Positions 30,239 to 38,427 of a DNA stretch of 64,000 nt are shown here, piece by piece (positions within the stretch are counted from its first letter, which is position 1; each line of letters starts with the position of its first letter). The translations under genes were made by a program, and so were the position numbers. Below the pieces are notes generated by a model. That model ran no database searches. It worked only from the letters and a program-made list of their open reading frames with translations, and was not told where the DNA came from. Origin of the DNA: Ralstonia pickettii (GTDB taxonomy: Bacteria > Pseudomonadota > Gammaproteobacteria > Burkholderiales > Burkholderiaceae); the NCBI RefSeq assembly GCF_016466415.2, contig NZ_CP066771.1:2108001-2172000 (forward strand), in the 5' to 3' direction.

Positions 30239-30730
30239 TTATTGCACGTGGAACTTCGGCGTCGACACCACCGTGCCGCTCACCGTACAGTCCGGCGTGA
30301 GCAATGCGTTGGTGAACGTGAGCGACGAGTTCGGATCGTTCCAGGTGGTTACGACCTTGCTGGGGCCACAGCTGCCCAGCAGAAATACGCTGACTCCCGC
30401 GTTGTTGATCGACAGCTGGGTGGTGCTGTCGGCTTGGCCAGTCCACGGGGTCGCGCCCGAGATGAGGCCGCACGTCCCGCCGCCGGTAAACGATGTGGAC
30501 GTGATGTTGACAATGCCCGAAGGCGTGATCGTACCGGTGAAGGTCGCTGTGCAATTGGCGCTGATGGAGCCTTTGGACAGCGTGGTCGCCCCGGTGACCG
30601 AGAATGGCTCGCCATTCGGGTTCATCGGTTGACCATCGACACGCGAAACGGTGACGGCAAGTGCGGGTGTGGCTGCTACGGTGGCAAGTGCGAGTGCAAC
30701 TGCAAGAGTTACGACTTTACGTGTGCTCAT
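30239..30730 (-). CDS. Small exported protein, possibly PraA/PraB-like
   Basis: A 163-residue protein with a clear signal peptide (MSTRKVVTLAVALALATVAA, cleavage near TPALA) and a mature part rich in Thr, Ser and Gly with few charges, predicted all-beta. It contains FSVTGATTLSKGSISANCTA and four cysteines. The layout recalls the PraA/PraB exported proteins of Pseudomonas, linked to alkane oxidation or biofilm matrix, but I recognise this only loosely. The ATG has GAGG six bases upstream. It is the last of four minus-strand envelope genes (two DUF2957 lipoproteins, OmpW-like porin, this one), which argues for a shared surface function. Confidence 0.65.
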   Translation of the reverse strand: MSTRKVVTLAVALALATVAATPALAVTVSRVDGQPMNPNGEPFSVTGATTLSKGSISANCTATFTGTITPSGIVNITSTSFTGGGTCGLISGATPWTGQADSTTQLSINNAGVSVFLLGSCGPSKVVTTWNDPNSSLTFTNALLTPDCTVSGTVVSTPKFHVQ

Positions 30731-30842
30731 TTATTGCCTCACTAGAACTGACGGTAGAAACCGCCTTAAGAATGCGGCGCGAACCGGTTCCCGCTCGAAT
30801 CACGCCGCGCCGATTAGCCAGGCGCAGACAGCCGACACCCGG

Positions 30843-31667
30843 CTAAAACTTGTACGACACCCCAACGAACGTGATGATCGGATTGGCCTTGAGCGTGGTC
30901 TTGGTGGTGGCCAGCGTGGTGCCATCCGACGCTTTGATGACGGTCGCCGCCTCGGTCTTGAGCGGCAGATACGAGACCGTTGCCGTCAATGCCCATTGCT
31001 TGTTGATCGCGTAGCTCGCACCGAGGTTGAAGATCGGCGCCCACGACGACGACGATTTCCCCTCGACATACGTCGGCCCCGGCTTGCCTGCCCCCGCTGC
31101 CAGGACGCTGCCCAGTTCGCGATTCACGGCCGCCGCAAAGTACGGATTCAGCTCGATGTTGGTGAAGAAGCTGTAGACCACACCCACGCCCACGAACGGA
31201 CGGAACGTCGACTGCGCGTGCCCGAAGTACCACTGCAGGATGACCCCGGGGCTCCATTGGCGGGCCTTGCGCACGGCGGGCTGATTGGACGGGTCGTCCA
31301 GATCGACGTGACCGAGCGCCCCTGCGGGCCCGGGTGCGCGGATCACGCCATGCCCGGTCAGCTTGAATTCGGGCGGCACGCCGGCAATCGTGGTCAGCGC
31401 AATGTTGTCGGTAAAGAAGTGCGTGAGCGTCAGGCCCAGCGTGTTGGCGTTGCTCACGCGCAGCCCGCTGTTGGGCGACGTGAAGCTGCCGGGCAAGCGC
31501 AGCGGATCATTGATCGGCGCATTGATCACGCTGGTGGTCAGGTTGTTGCTCGAGTCCTGCGGCATGATGTGGAACCAGCCCACCGTCGCCACGTTGTCAC
31601 CGGCCTGCTGCGCCATGGCGCCTGCGGATGCGCAGGCCGCCATCAATGCGACAGTCAGTTTCTTCAT
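30843..31667 (-). CDS. OmpW-family outer membrane protein
   Basis: Eight-strand beta-barrel porin of 274 residues. A signal peptide (MKKLTVALMAACASAGAMAQ) is followed by NVATVGWFHIMPQDSSN, LGLTLTHFFTDNIALTTIAG, WSPGVILQWYFGH and RPFVGVGVVYSFFTN, all typical of OmpW, and the chain ends in YKF, the terminal Phe used for barrel assembly. OmpW/AlkL proteins pass small hydrophobic molecules through a lateral opening. The start at 31667 has AGGAGG about eight bases upstream, so an open frame extending further upstream across the next gene is not coding. It sits between DUF2957 lipoprotein genes and a small exported protein. Confidence 0.9.
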   Translation of the reverse strand: MKKLTVALMAACASAGAMAQQAGDNVATVGWFHIMPQDSSNNLTTSVINAPINDPLRLPGSFTSPNSGLRVSNANTLGLTLTHFFTDNIALTTIAGVPPEFKLTGHGVIRAPGPAGALGHVDLDDPSNQPAVRKARQWSPGVILQWYFGHAQSTFRPFVGVGVVYSFFTNIELNPYFAAAVNRELGSVLAAGAGKPGPTYVEGKSSSSWAPIFNLGASYAINKQWALTATVSYLPLKTEAATVIKASDGTTLATTKTTLKANPIITFVGVSYKF

Positions 31668-31741
31668 GATGCTTCCTCCTGTTGTTCTGAGCGGAGCGCG
31701 GTTCTCTGTGCCGCGCCCCGTGGCGTGTGTTTCCGGAAACA

Positions 31742-33001
31742 TCACTGCACGAAGGCGCCCACGGTGAAGTACGGGTTCTTCGTATCGCTCATGTCCAGGA
31801 AGCCGAAGGTCTTGCCGGTGAAGATCAGCTTGCCCGTCGGGGCCGAGCCGGCAGGCGCGCTGGTCTGCGTGGTCCGGATCACGCCCGGGACGGTCTGCGT
31901 GAAATCCAGGTTCAGCGGTCGCGCCAGCGCTGCCTGCGACGCGTTGAACGGATCGAGCATCGTGGCCTGCGCGCCCACCAGCGCCGTGGCACGGTAGTTG
32001 AACGTGCTGTCCACACCGGTGTATTCGCCGTCTTGCGAGCCCTGCGCGATGTTGCCGACCGGTGCCATGATCGAAATGCCGGACTCGTCGTCTGCCACCG
32101 GCGGGCCGGCCGTCAAGTCGGAATTGGCCGCACCGACGCGAATGAAGACTGGCACGAGCTGGCCATACAGCTTGCCCACGATCATCACGCCCTTGCCCGC
32201 CTTGGCCGGATCCAGCGACGACACCGTTGCCGGCACCTGCGGCTGATAGTTCAGCGTGGTGAAGGCCGGCGCGTCGCTGCGCAGCGTCAGCTTCTGGTTG
32301 ACCGTCGCGCTTGACGTCAGGCACGCCCCGCCGTTCTTCACCCCGAGGTTGTCGCACTCGGTGTAGGTGCCATCCGCATTGATGGTGAACCGGGCATCGA
32401 CCGCCTGCTGCGAGAAGCTCTGCGACGGCACCTGGTGATAGCCAAGCTGGTTGTAATTGCCAGCGATCCTGTTCAGATCGGTCTCGGTGTTCGAGAAGCT
32501 GATGAACGGGTAATACGGGAACGTGGTCTGCGCAATCTTGCCCACGCCAACGATGCCGTCGAACTGAATCGTCGCACCCGGAATCGTGCCGCCGAGCACG
32601 CCCTGCCCGAGGAAGAACCGCGCAGGCCGGCTCGGATCGAGGCTCGCGTTATTCAGGCGGAACGCGCACTGGTTCAGCTTCTCGGTCGGCAGCGCCGGCT
32701 CTTGCGTGAGCGTGCCGGTCTGCACGTTGTTGGGCGCCGTATCGCGGGTGGGCGCCACGGTGCCCGTCTTGACCGGAATTGGCGAGGCCAGATACGTGAT
32801 CTGGTACGTCATCTTCGTTGTGTCGAGCTGCACCTTCACGAGTTCGCCCGAGCCCGACCCGCCGGTGAACACGGTGTTGTAGTCGATGGCCTGCGGACAC
32901 AGGCGCTGGATCACCGGGGCCGGCGAATCATCTCCGCCGCCTCCACACGCCGTCACCATCGGCGCGCACGCGAGCACGACCAACCATTTACGCCATTGCA
33001 T
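31742..33001 (-). CDS. DUF2957-type lipoprotein (shorter paralogue)
   Basis: Lipoprotein of 419 residues. The signal peptide ends in the lipobox VTAC (C19) followed by a GGGG spacer. The mature part has conserved blocks shared with the neighbouring paralogue: FTGGSGSGELVKVQLD, FFLGQGVLGGTIPGATIQFD, the YPFISFSNTETD segment and a C-terminal NPYFTVGAFVQ. I relate it to the DUF2957 family of Burkholderiaceae lipoproteins, of unknown function. The ATG at 33001 is preceded by GGAGGAG; an upstream ATG (33043) would spoil the signal peptide. The outer-membrane leaflet is the probable location because residue +2 is Gly, not Asp. Confidence 0.8.
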   Translation of the reverse strand: MQWRKWLVVLACAPMVTACGGGGDDSPAPVIQRLCPQAIDYNTVFTGGSGSGELVKVQLDTTKMTYQITYLASPIPVKTGTVAPTRDTAPNNVQTGTLTQEPALPTEKLNQCAFRLNNASLDPSRPARFFLGQGVLGGTIPGATIQFDGIVGVGKIAQTTFPYYPFISFSNTETDLNRIAGNYNQLGYHQVPSQSFSQQAVDARFTINADGTYTECDNLGVKNGGACLTSSATVNQKLTLRSDAPAFTTLNYQPQVPATVSSLDPAKAGKGVMIVGKLYGQLVPVFIRVGAANSDLTAGPPVADDESGISIMAPVGNIAQGSQDGEYTGVDSTFNYRATALVGAQATMLDPFNASQAALARPLNLDFTQTVPGVIRTTQTSAPAGSAPTGKLIFTGKTFGFLDMSDTKNPYFTVGAFVQ

Positions 33002-33092
33002 TTGCGTCTCCTCCATGTTGTTGTTCAGCCGCGGCGACGCCACGTGTACATGTCACGCACGCCGCCGCATGTGGTTTTCGTTGCTGCGCGCT

Positions 33093-34688
33093 TCACTGGA
33101 CGAATGCGCCGACCGTGAAGAACGGGTTGTACTTGTTGTTGTTCATGAGCATCGCGTACACGTTGCCGACCTTGACCGCCACGCCGGTGTCTCCCGCCTT
33201 GAACAACGCGACGTTGCCGCTGGCGCCCCGCGCGTTGAAGTCGTTCTGCGCGGTCACGATCAGCTTGCCCGGCGAGCTTTGCGTGTAGTCGAGCCCGAAC
33301 TGCGCCGTCACACGCGAGGTGAGCGGGTTGATGAAGGCGGCGGTGCCGTTCTGGAACAGCGTCGAGGTGTAGTTGGCGGCCAGCGTCGATACAGCCGTGC
33401 CGTCGCTGCAGTTGCCGGCATTGGCGTGGAAGAAGCCACCGCTGTAGGAACCCGACAGCTCCGGATGATCGATCGTCGCGTTCAAGCCGTTGCCGCTGGC
33501 AGGCGCACCGCTCGGACCGTTGTTGGTGACCACGCCGCAAGCTGAGCCGCTGGTCGCCCCCACATAGCCCCCCTTGAGCGCGTTGGCCGGGATCGCCGTT
33601 GCAGGTGACAGGATCGAGATGCCGATCTGATCATCCGCCACCGAAGCCAGCAGGTTTGTCGGATCGCTATGCGAATAGCCGACACGGATCACCACCGGCA
33701 CCACCTGCCCGTTGAGCTTGCCGGCAATCAGAATGCCTTTGGCCTGGCTCGGCGCCAGCAGCACCAGCGGCGACACTTGACCGACATACGGATACGGCAC
33801 GCTGCTGCTGGTCGGGTTGCTGACAAACACGTTGTCCTGCGAGCCATCGGTGTTCTGACGCAGCGTCCAGGGCGTGCCCGTCGTGTGGCAGGAATAGTCG
33901 ATCCCTTCGGCCGTACACGAGCCGTCCGCTTTTAACTTTTGCGTCCAGTTGACGGCGTCGGGCTGCCAGCCTTGCGGCGCCGAGGTCTGGTTGCCCGAAC
34001 CCGTGGGCGTGACATGCACGCCAACCTGGTTGTAGCGCCCAGCAACCTGCGAGAAATCCGTCACTGTCTCGGAGAAGCCCAGGAACGGATAGAAGTCGAA
34101 CGTGCGCGAGGGCACTGCGCCAATCACGACGCCGGGAATCGGCTGAATGCCGGCAAACTGGATCGTCGCCCCCGGAATGCCGCCCCCCACGATGCCCTGG
34201 CCGACAAACAGCATCGGCGGGTCTTGCGGATTGACGGTGATCGCGTAGCTGTTGTCCGCCGTCTTGCCCGACTGCAGCACGAAAGCACAGCGGTTCTGCT
34301 CAGGAGTCGGCAAGTTGGTCGGATGGACGAACGTGCCGTTGATGGTCAAGCCCTTGCGCGTCGTATTGACCTGCCCCGCCGAGGTCGGCACCGACGATTC
34401 CAGAAACTGCATCTGGTACGTGTTCTTGCTTGTGTCGAACTTGACCTTGATGTACTCGCCGCTGCCCGAGCCGCCCGTGTACGTCGTCGTGTAGTCGAGC
34501 GCTGCCGGGCACAGACTGGTCGGCGTGCTCGGTGTGGTGACCGCTCCGCTGGGCGGGCAAGAGCTGCCCGAACACTGCGCAACATCCGACAAGCCGGGGT
34601 CGTCTGCCCCGCCGCACCCGCCAATGAACGGCATGGCAACTATGCAACTGATTGCCATGACAACAAAAAGATGACGTCGACTACCCAT
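33093..34688 (-). CDS. DUF2957-type lipoprotein (longer paralogue)
   Basis: Lipoprotein of 531 residues, first gene of the envelope cluster. The signal peptide (MGSRRHLFVVMAISCIVAM) leads to lipobox IGGC (C25). Shared blocks with the downstream paralogue are YTGGSGSGEYIKVKFD, FVGQGIVGGGIPGATIQFA, YPFLGFSETVTD, GISILSPAT and the closing NPFFTVGAFVQ. It is about 110 residues longer, with an extra Gly/Ser/Asn-rich insertion around residues 380-440 (ATSGSACGVVTNNGPSGAP and following) and several cysteines. GAGGAG precedes the ATG. The pair arose by tandem duplication. Function unknown; a surface-exposed beta-rich protein is likely. Confidence 0.8.
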   Translation of the reverse strand: MGSRRHLFVVMAISCIVAMPFIGGCGGADDPGLSDVAQCSGSSCPPSGAVTTPSTPTSLCPAALDYTTTYTGGSGSGEYIKVKFDTSKNTYQMQFLESSVPTSAGQVNTTRKGLTINGTFVHPTNLPTPEQNRCAFVLQSGKTADNSYAITVNPQDPPMLFVGQGIVGGGIPGATIQFAGIQPIPGVVIGAVPSRTFDFYPFLGFSETVTDFSQVAGRYNQVGVHVTPTGSGNQTSAPQGWQPDAVNWTQKLKADGSCTAEGIDYSCHTTGTPWTLRQNTDGSQDNVFVSNPTSSSVPYPYVGQVSPLVLLAPSQAKGILIAGKLNGQVVPVVIRVGYSHSDPTNLLASVADDQIGISILSPATAIPANALKGGYVGATSGSACGVVTNNGPSGAPASGNGLNATIDHPELSGSYSGGFFHANAGNCSDGTAVSTLAANYTSTLFQNGTAAFINPLTSRVTAQFGLDYTQSSPGKLIVTAQNDFNARGASGNVALFKAGDTGVAVKVGNVYAMLMNNNKYNPFFTVGAFVQ

Positions 34689-35428
34689 GGTTGTCTCCTC
34701 ACGTTTTGGAACTTGTTGTGTTGTGGGCCGGCGAATATGTGGAACAGCCGGTCAATACCCCCGCCTGCCGGCGAATTGCAGCCGACAGCGCACGATCTGC
34801 CCAGTCGGCAGATCGACTTGCAAACGTCAAAAACGACGGGCGTGCTTGGGTCGCGTTACCGGTAATCGGCCGGTATCACGCTGATCGGCTGGGCGCCGAT
34901 CCCAAGAAAAATCGTGGTAATGCTGCTAGCGCGGATGAGCTTCACCACCGCTGCTGCAGTGATGACGATGGCGATGACGCGCGTGGGCACGCGCAAAAGC
35001 GGAATGCTGGAAGGGCCCGTTTTGAATGCGTAACATCCTGTGTCTCCAAAGGATACGCTACTGGCTATTTACTTATCGTTATGGCCAAAACTATGGTCCG
35101 GCCGGAGTATGAAGTAAATAGAGATTTCATTCAAAACAGCGGCGGCAATCCCCCGCACAAGCAGGCGCGGCGCGGTTTGGTGGCCTTTCAAACGCGGGAA
35201 TGAAACCGTTTCGTTTGAAGCGTTTTAAACTCCTCCCTCCGGTTGGGGGGAATGCCCGCGCAGTGCGGCTTATTCAATTATGTCGAAATGAATATATTTC
35301 GCCGGGAGCCACCGCATTAGCAAAATACGATCCCGAGACAATAACGCGCGTAAGAAAAAGAAAAAGCCGCCACATGGAATGGCATACAAACGCGGAAGAA
35401 AGGGAAGAAAAGGCGGGAGGGGAAAGAA
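34689..35428. other. AT-rich gene-free stretch between the lipoprotein cluster and the tRNA
   Basis: Seven hundred and forty bases with no credible gene. Base composition falls well below the surroundings, most clearly from about 35030 to 35425, with runs such as AATGAATATATTTCG and AAGAAAAAGAAAAAG. A six-base inverted repeat CGAAAT/ATTTCG lies at 35284-35301. The left end must contain the promoter of the minus-strand lipoprotein operon. The right end abuts the 3' end of the tRNA, a classic integration site, so this could be a scar of an old insertion or simply an AT-rich regulatory region. Reading frames here (34691-35203, 35200-35550) lack family features. Confidence 0.5.
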
Positions 35429-35516
35429 TGGTGGGCCGGGTGGGATTCGAACCCACGGTGTCCTTTCGGAGGCGGATTATGAGTCCGCTGCCTGCAACCA
35501 GCACGGCGTCCGGCCC
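35429..35516 (-). tRNA. tRNA with CAU anticodon and long variable arm (Ile2/Met-type, atypical)
   Basis: Minus-strand cloverleaf of 88 nt with encoded CCA. Acceptor stem GGGCCGG pairs perfectly with CCGGCCC; the T arm is GTGGG-TTCGAAT-CCCAC; the anticodon stem GCGGA/TCCGC holds loop CTCATAA, giving CAU at 35479-35481. Oddities: a 15-nt variable region CTCCGAAAGGACACC that can form a TCC/GGA hairpin (class II size, unlike normal Met or Ile tRNAs), and A and C at positions 8-9 instead of the usual U8. The D arm GCC...GGC can extend inward by TGC/GCA. The anticodon loop matches tRNA-Ile2 (CAU, lysidine-modified). Identity is therefore uncertain: Ile2, Met or a noncanonical tRNA. Confidence 0.8.
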
Positions 35517-35523
35517 TGTAAAA

Positions 35524-35556
35524 CGAGAAAAAAAGAGACCCGGCGCTTAGGCCGGG
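35524..35556 (-). terminator. Rho-independent terminator downstream of rpoD
   Basis: On the minus strand, CCCGGC-CTAAGC-GCCGGG is followed by TCTCTTTTTTTT. It lies between the rpoD stop and the tRNA. A second hairpin, GTGGGC-N4-GCCCAC at 35581-35596, sits between it and rpoD but has only a short T run. The tRNA would thus need read-through or its own promoter inside this short interval. Confidence 0.75.
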
Positions 35557-35624
35557 CCCGACGCAGGATTTTACCTGAAAGTGGGCGCGAGCCCACTCGG
35601 AAAATCGCCTGCTTCGCTAGAAGA

Positions 35625-38258
35625 TCAGCTTCCCTCTAGGAAGCTCTTCAGCTTGTCGGAGCGGCTCGGATGGCGCAGCTTGCGCAGTGCCTTCGCTTCG
35701 ATCTGACGGATACGCTCGCGGGTCACGTCGAACTGCTTGCCGACTTCTTCCAGCGTGTGGTCAGTGCTCATTTCGATACCGAAACGCATGCGCAGCACCT
35801 TGGCTTCGCGCGGCGTCAGCGAATCGAGCACGTCCTTCACCACGCCGCGCATGGAACCATGCAGCGCCGCTTCGGCCGGGGCCAGCGTGTTCGTATCCTC
35901 GATGAAATCGCCCAGATGGGAATCGTCGTCGTCACCGATCGGCGTTTCCATGGAGATCGGCTCCTTCGCGATCTTCATGATCTTGCGGATCTTGTCTTCC
36001 GGCATCTCCATCTTCTCGGCCAGCGTTGCCGGATCCGGTTCATTGCCGGTTTCCTGCAGGATCTGACGCGAGATGCGGTTCATCTTGTTGATCGTCTCGA
36101 TCATGTGCACCGGAATACGGATGGTGCGCGCCTGGTCGGCGATCGAACGCGTGATCGCCTGACGGATCCACCACGTGGCGTACGTCGAGAACTTGTAGCC
36201 GCGACGGTATTCGAACTTGTCCACCGCCTTCATCAGGCCGATGTTGCCTTCCTGGATCAGGTCGAGGAACTGCAGACCGCGGTTGGTGTACTTTTTGGCG
36301 ATCGAGATCACCAGCCGCAGGTTGGCCTCGGTCATCTCACGCTTGGCCTCGCGAGCGCGGCGCTCGCCTTCCGACATCTTGCGGTTGACGTCCTTCAACT
36401 CGGCCAGCGGCAGCACCACGCGCGCCTGCAGGTCGATCAGCTTTTGCTGCAGTTCGTGCACAGCCGGCACGTTGCGCTCGACGATGGTGCTGTACGGCTT
36501 ACCGTCGGCCACCACGGTCTCGATCCACTTCAGGTTAGTCTCGTTGCCCGGGAAGCGCGCAACGAAGTCGCTGCGCGGCATGCCGCACTTGTCCACCACG
36601 ATGTTCAGGATGGCGCGTTCGAGCTTGCGCACTTCGTCCACCTGGCCGCGCAGCGTGTCGCACAGGCGCTCGACGTTGCGCGCCGTGAAGCGGATCGTCA
36701 TCAGCTCGGCCTGGATGGCTTCCTGTGCCTTCACGTAAGGCTTGGACTTGTAGCCTTCCTTCTCGAACGCACGGCGCATCTTGTCAAACTGCTCGCCGAT
36801 CACACCAAACTTGACCAGCGCGGCCTGCTTGAGCTCTTCGAGTTGACGGGCCGAAGCTGCGGCAGCGCCGGCACCTTCATCGTCCTCGTCTTCCTCTTCG
36901 TCGCCTTCTTCTTCGGCTTCCTCTTCCTCGAATTCCTCCTCTTCCTCAGCAGCAGCGGCTGCATCGGCTTCGGCGTTCGGGTCGATCAAGCCATCGATGT
37001 ACTCGTCGATCTTGGCTTCGTCGTTGGCCACGCGCTCGCCCATGGCGAGGATTTCGGAGATGGTGACCGGGCAGGCCGAAATGGCCATGACCATGTCCTT
37101 CAGGCCGGCTTCGATGCGCTTGGCGATCACGATTTCGCCTTCGCGCGTCAGCAGCTCAACCGTGCCCATTTCGCGCATGTACATGCGCACCGGGTCGGTC
37201 GTGCGGCCGAATTCGGAGTCAACCGTCGACAGCGCGGCTTCAGCTTCTTCTTCAGCTTCCTCTTCCGTGGTCACGGAAGGTGCGTTGTCGTTCAGGAGCA
37301 GCGTTTCGGCGTCCGGCGCCTGCTCGTACACGGCAACGCCGATGTCGTTGAGCGTGGCAACCAACGTTTCCAGCGACTCCACATCGACCATGTCGTCGGG
37401 GAGGTGGTCGTTGATTTCGGCGTAGGTCAGGTAGCCGCGCGATTTGCCCAGCTTGATCAGCGCCTTGAGCTTCTGGCGGCGGGCCTCAAGCTCTTCTTCC
37501 GAACCGCCTTGCTGCGAGGCAGCGAATTCCTTGAGCAGGGCTTTTTCCTTGGCCTTGCGGTCACGGGCCTTCAGCTTTTCGGTTTTCGGTGCCGGAGCGG
37601 CGGGGGTGTCAAATTCTTCAGTCACGTCCGTGCTGCTGTCGTCTGCCTGCGTCTCTGCCTTGGGCTTGCGGCCGCGCTTCTTGGGCTCGGCTGCTGCTTC
37701 GGCGCGGGGCGCGGGAGGAGTTGTGGGGGTGGCCTCTGCCTGGGCGGTGCGCTTGGTGTCCTCCGCGGCCGCCTTGGCTGGCTTGGCTGCGGTGTTGGTA
37801 CGAGCGGTACCCGTCTTGGTTGCGCTTGCGCTGGCAGGGGTCTGCTTGCTCTCGACTTCGGTAACTTTCGATTTCGCCACGGTGGTTGTCTTGCCCTTGA
37901 GTGCGACGGAAGCGGCTGTGCCGCCAGGTCTGGCGCTCGTGCTCATCGACGTCGAGACCTTGCCTGAGGTTGAAGATTGGATCGCGCCCTTTGTGCGCGC
38001 TGTCGGTTTGACAGTCTTGGCGGCGACGGCGATATCGGCGGTCTGGCGCGGCTGGGTTTTCCCCGTCTTTGCCGGCGCAGTGGCCTTCACTCCTGTCGAT
38101 CCCGCCTGCCCTACATGAGTCCGACCATTCGCGACTTTCGCCGTTCCCGCTGATGTCTTTCCTCCTCCCGAGCCGCGCGCCGATGAGGATCGCTTGGCAG
38201 AATCAGAAGCAGGACTGGCCTTGGAACCGGCCTTCGCGGAGGTCTTCACCTTCACCAT
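35625..38258 (-). CDS. rpoD: RNA polymerase primary sigma factor RpoD (sigma-70)
   Basis: Housekeeping sigma factor of about 877 residues, far longer than the 613 of E. coli. The first 220 or so residues form a low-complexity Lys/Ala/Thr/Ser/Pro-rich tail. Region 1.1 follows ([20 protein letters not shown]), then region 1.2 ([20 protein letters not shown]), a non-conserved region with a very acidic Glu/Asp run encoded near 36875-36960, regions 2.1-2.4 ([20 protein letters not shown]), region 3 and region 4 ([36 protein letters not shown]). I start at ATG 38258; a GTG at 38264 and an ATG at 38300 are alternatives. It lies downstream of dnaG in the macromolecular-synthesis order. Confidence 0.96.
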   Translation of the reverse strand: MVKVKTSAKAGSKASPASDSAKRSSSARGSGGGKTSAGTAKVANGRTHVGQAGSTGVKATAPAKTGKTQPRQTADIAVAAKTVKPTARTKGAIQSSTSGKVSTSMSTSARPGGTAASVALKGKTTTVAKSKVTEVESKQTPASASATKTGTARTNTAAKPAKAAAEDTKRTAQAEATPTTPPAPRAEAAAEPKKRGRKPKAETQADDSSTDVTEEFDTPAAPAPKTEKLKARDRKAKEKALLKEFAASQQGGSEEELEARRQKLKALIKLGKSRGYLTYAEINDHLPDDMVDVESLETLVATLNDIGVAVYEQAPDAETLLLNDNAPSVTTEEEAEEEAEAALSTVDSEFGRTTDPVRMYMREMGTVELLTREGEIVIAKRIEAGLKDMVMAISACPVTISEILAMGERVANDEAKIDEYIDGLIDPNAEADAAAAAEEEEEFEEEEAEEEGDEEEDEDDEGAGAAAASARQLEELKQAALVKFGVIGEQFDKMRRAFEKEGYKSKPYVKAQEAIQAELMTIRFTARNVERLCDTLRGQVDEVRKLERAILNIVVDKCGMPRSDFVARFPGNETNLKWIETVVADGKPYSTIVERNVPAVHELQQKLIDLQARVVLPLAELKDVNRKMSEGERRAREAKREMTEANLRLVISIAKKYTNRGLQFLDLIQEGNIGLMKAVDKFEYRRGYKFSTYATWWIRQAITRSIADQARTIRIPVHMIETINKMNRISRQILQETGNEPDPATLAEKMEMPEDKIRKIMKIAKEPISMETPIGDDDDSHLGDFIEDTNTLAPAEAALHGSMRGVVKDVLDSLTPREAKVLRMRFGIEMSTDHTLEEVGKQFDVTRERIRQIEAKALRKLRHPSRSDKLKSFLEGS

Positions 38259-38312
38259 GGGCACGCTCACTCCCCCAAAAATGGGAAAAAGGACTTGCAA
38301 TCCAAACCGGCT

Positions 38313-38342
38313 ATTCTAGCACGCCAGACCAAGCCGGTCTAA
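38313..38342 (-). promoter_or_regulatory. Possible internal promoter upstream of rpoD
   Basis: In the 169-base dnaG-rpoD spacer the minus strand has TTAGAC, an 18-base spacer and TAGAAT, a reasonable sigma-70 promoter about 50 bases before the rpoD start. It would allow rpoD expression independent of dnaG, as known for this operon in other bacteria. Confidence 0.45.
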
Positions 38343-38427
38343 ACGAAAATCGGGTTTTCGCCTGAAAAATCAAGGGGCTACCCGCAATTGCCCGCCCCGC
38401 TTGGGGCTTGCCTCTGCGGCGCATGCA

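Noticed and set aside
31668-32357. Upstream extension of the OmpW frame to 504 codons
   Set aside because: It lies antisense-frame over the DUF2957 gene; the signal peptide and AGGAGG site place the true start at 31667.
34691-35203. 170-codon plus-strand frame in the AT-rich stretch
   Set aside because: No ribosome-binding site, no recognisable motif and mixed composition; it starts inside the upstream region of the lipoprotein gene.
35284-35301. CGAAAT/ATTTCG inverted repeat as an operator or attachment site
   Set aside because: Six-base arms in AT-rich DNA are expected by chance; no adjacent gene or integrase supports it.
35200-35550. 116-codon plus-strand frame beginning MKPFRLKRFK
   Set aside because: It runs through the tRNA on the opposite strand and into the terminator, so it cannot be a conserved gene.
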